Of a stretch of DNA of 64,000 bases, positions 61,259-64,000 are shown in pieces. The notes under the pieces are model-generated. The model made no database searches. It saw only the letters and a list, made by a program, of their open reading frames with translations, and was not told where the DNA came from. A program made the translations under genes and the position numbers. The stretch is from Xestospongia muta. Its lineage: Eukaryota > Porifera > Demospongiae > Haplosclerida > Petrosiidae. Numbering within the stretch: the stretch's first letter is position 1; each line of letters starts with the position of its first letter. The stretch spans positions 4,262,501 through 4,326,500 of the forward strand of contig OY848926.1 in the NCBI GenBank assembly GCA_963693285.1, in the 5' to 3' direction.

Positions 61259-61589
61259 GTCTAGGTATCAATTACATATAGGAATGACTATTACATTTTA
61301 GAGATTATAAATCACATTTAGTGTTACATTGTATTGATATACTTTATATGTACAACCTAATAGGCCAACTATAAATCACATTTAGTGTTACATTATATTG
61401 ATATATTTTATGTGTACAACCTTATTTGCTAATTGTTTGCCAAACTTCATAGGATGTTATAACACAAAGAAGCCATGGTTGCTGCTGTGGTTACTAATGG
61501 CGAACATAAGATTAGACTAACTTAAACAATGTAATATAAGACAGAAACCTTACAGTTTGCAACTGTACTTCTATAAAAGAGCTGAAGTT

Positions 61590-61967
61590 AGTATATGCTG
61601 TAGTCACATAGTGTTCTCTTTAGCATACAAGAGAACAACAAAAGCAACTCTCTACTATAAGTCTATGTTAATAAAGTAAGACAAAACTGAAGTAACAACC
61701 ATAGTACAATATGATTTTAATAACGTTTTTAATCTTATGTTATTTTGTTAGTACAGATATATATAGCAGTTAATAACTCCTCAACATCTGACAAGTCTAC
61801 TGAACAACATGGTTAGTATATATAATATAGTACACAATAACTTAGTGTTTTTTCATATAAATATGTTCCACATAGTGTATTACTGTTAATATTTATTAGC
61901 AAACCAGCCAATAGTAGCTTTAGGATAGATAGTTACAGAGGAAATTGAAAAGTATTACTTAATTTGA
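61590..61967 (+). repeat. Duplicated ~370-bp segment, copy 1
   Basis: Strongly similar to 63650-64000 across its full length, including tgctgtagtcacata(g/c)tgttctctt, gcaactctctactataagtc, aacaacatggttagtatata and tagctttaggatagatagtt. Copy 1 carries an ATG at 61809 directly before a GTTAGT donor. Confidence 0.9.
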
Positions 61968-62405
61968 GCTATATGAGAAGACAAGCTCAAGAAATTATAA
62001 CACCAAAAGTATAAAATATACCATATTTGTACTTGAATGACAAACATTAAGTTATTATATTGATAATAGATAACATAGAACAAAGCTGTATTTTGTTTGA
62101 GCCAATGACCGGAAACTTTTAAGCTAACAAAATAACTTAAGATTACAAATCATAACCAACAGACACATAACTGAGGTTATTGTAATTGGGACACTAACTA
62201 TATATGCCTATTACTTACACCCACTACTACAACAAAGTATAATTAAAATGTCTCATTACAGAGGGTCATCTTTATTATCTTTATCATTGAAGTGATACCA
62301 TTTATTGATCTGTTCATCATTTTATATTATATCAACGAAGAGGATCTTCAGTTACCAGTTGAAGCTGTTGATAATGAACTAAATAATAGTGAATTAGTTG
62401 TTTAA
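61809..62405 (+). CDS. Candidate 48-aa single-pass membrane protein (2 exons)
   Basis: The ATG at 61809-61811 abuts GTTAGT. The acceptor CTCATTACAG ends at 62261, and exon 62262-62405 stays in frame to TAA. The product would be a very hydrophobic helix (VIFIIFIIEVIPFIDLFIIL) followed by an acidic tail (NEEDLQLPVEAVDNELNN). No family is recognised. Support is the clean splice pair, a TM plus acidic-tail design, and conservation of the upstream exon in the duplicate at 63650-64000. A one-codon first coding exon is unusual, and chance cannot be excluded. Confidence 0.3.
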
Positions 62406-62489
62406 TATTATTGTGTGTTTTAAAATGTTTAGTTAGTTAGTTATAATAATTGTTTTTTTAATGTTTATTTTGTTGTTTCTTGTGTTTTT

Positions 62490-62900
62490 TTATAATACAT
62501 GTACATATTTGTGATTGCAATGTAAATAAATAATAATGATATTATCGTTACAATAAATTTTATTATTACATTTGACAAAAATGAAGTTAGTAAACATAAC
62601 ACAATTAGTTAGCTTAGCATGTGTCAATAGCTGGTTGACATTTGATGGACACAGTATATCTGTAAACAATAATAACATTGATGATGGAGGTATTGTTTTA
62701 TATAAATCTTCTAAAGTAAATCTTCCTAGTTGTTGCTCAATCAACAAGCAATTCTGACAAAGACTAATGGCACAAGACAGCAGCCGATCAATCACATGTA
62801 CCATAACATATTTCAATATCAATTCTGAGTAACTGACATATTTGTTATCATAACTAACAGTACTGTCAATCATAATTAATAGTGATGTAAATCTAGCCAA
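62490..62900 (-). other. Long open frame, possibly coding
   Basis: 136 codons open on the minus strand, unusually long for non-repetitive AT-rich DNA here. The middle (YVMVHVIDRLLSCAISLCQN, RFTLEDLYKTIPPSSMLLLF) looks protein-like. The C-terminal part is low quality (Asn/Ile runs). No ATG near the start (the frame opens at a TTG), no family recognised and no splice partner found. Confidence 0.25.
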
Positions 62901-63189
62901 CAGTGCAGTCCTGTCTCATGTAGTGAAACTCATTTTAAGGAACTGATTATAATGTTTAGAATTAAGAATGCATGGAATGGATGTATCACTATAAATCTAC
63001 ATTGATGTAACTTAGAGATTTGTCATTGTTGTTTGACATTTGATTAATTTGCCAATCCATTAGTATTGATTTTGGTCATGGCCACCTATCTATCAAGCAA
63101 CTGGTTATAATGCTATGAGTGTGTGGATACAAATACAATGACGTCAAGTGTAACATCTTTTATATTAATTGCTTTTTATTTTTAAAAGC

Positions 63190-63380
63190 ACATCAAATCA
63201 TTCAATACCTTGTACACAAAATAGAATGTATGTCAGTTTACTGGTATAATGTTGATAGTGATAGATGTACATAGATGTTGATTGATACTCAATAGATAGT
63301 CAGTATTAATAAACATCAAATCATTTTCTGTTAAGTTTTTATCAGTATCCATGATTAGTTATTGAATAGATAGTCATGAA
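63190..63380 (+). mobile_element. Dispersed repeat, copy 2
   Basis: Partner of the 52590-52745 repeat. It carries a roughly 45-bp insertion relative to copy 1 between the tagtcagtatt and tccatgattag parts. Confidence 0.75.
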
Positions 63381-63647
63381 ACTATAGTCTATAATGAAAA
63401 ATGAAAGCTGGTAAACTAACTAAAATTAAAAATTAATTAGAGTGTCACAAGCCAGAGAATGTGGGCTATAAAGACAGCAACGTGTCCTATAAGTTACTGA
63501 ATATACCAACGTACTATATAACATTACACATTCTTGAAATAGTGACATATAAATGAATAACATTGATCGGCTTATTATCAACATCACAGCTGACGTCCGG
63601 AAGTAACAAAATTATATAAACGATTTCAGAAGTCGCTACTCAAATCA

Positions 63648-64000
63648 GTTAAAGTTAGTATGCTGTAGTCACATACTGTTCTCTTTAGTATACAAGAGAA
63701 CAACTAAAGCAACTCTCTACTATAAGTCTACTTTAATGAAGTAAGACAAAACTATAGCAACTATAGTACAATATGATTTTGTTACAGGTCAGAAACTGTT
63801 AGTACAGATATATAGCAGTTAATAACTTCTCAACATCTGACAAGTCTATTGAACAACATGGTTAGTATATATAATATAGTACACAATAACTTAGTGTTTT
63901 TTCATATAAATATGTTCTTCATAGTGTATTACTGTTAATATTTATTAGCAAACCAGCCAACAGTAGCTTTAGGATAGATAGTTACAGAGGAAATTGAAAA
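63648..64000 (+). repeat. Duplicated ~370-bp segment, copy 2 (runs off the window)
   Basis: Matches 61590-61967 and is still matching at the last base (gaggaaattgaaaa), so the duplicated unit extends beyond the window. It retains the ATG|GTTAGT arrangement at 63858-63866. Confidence 0.9.

Noticed and set aside
62970..63005. ggatgtatcactataaatctac resembling the RNF213-like exon at 58210
   Set aside because: Only about 25 bp match and no flanking homology follows; too short to call a second remnant.

Overview
The window reads as animal nuclear DNA. It is AT-rich, with intron-dense genes (mostly 50-600 bp GT-AG introns) and many tandem repeats. Its proteins include a cadherin/laminin-G receptor, an intraflagellar transport protein, a TSP1-bearing glycosyltransferase and an RNF213-like AAA remnant. 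Compact genes with an early-animal repertoire suggest a demosponge such as Amphimedon; that is an inference from style, not a database match.

Layout. 1-1748 (+): 3' end of a cadherin/LamG membrane protein. 2026-3734 (-): complete 8-exon peroxisomal 2,4-dienoyl-CoA reductase (DECR2), tail-to-tail with the cadherin gene. 3735-3873: a 139-bp bidirectional promoter with a CCAAT box and an X-box-like site. 3874-13442 (+): complete 32-exon IFT140; the exons sum to 4,320 nt with every phase consistent. 13443-16697: no gene. 16698-19048 (-): METTL23-like methyltransferase, 5' exons only partly resolved. 19049-28933: about 9.9 kb without a recognisable gene, holding tandem repeats, a duplicated block and a MITE-like inverted-repeat element. 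28934-29977 (+): intronless SBK-type kinase. 31927-54752 (-): a TSP1 plus fucosyltransferase-like type II membrane protein in six exons (650 codons). Its last intron is 18.6 kb and full of minisatellites. 55689-56428 (-): unidentified degenerate coding region. 56599-57905: a 1-kb (AT)n/(CGAT)n mosaic and a tandem array. 57927-59108 (+): RNF213-like remnant with two frameshifts. 59985-64000: arrays, duplicated blocks and one candidate 48-aa membrane protein.

The genes do not form one pathway. The clearest regulatory idea is the divergent DECR2/IFT140 pair. The most unusual features are the giant repeat-filled intron that splits a glycosyltransferase domain, (CT)n microsatellites sitting just upstream of 3' splice sites in three different genes, and the self-complementary CGAT/AT block.
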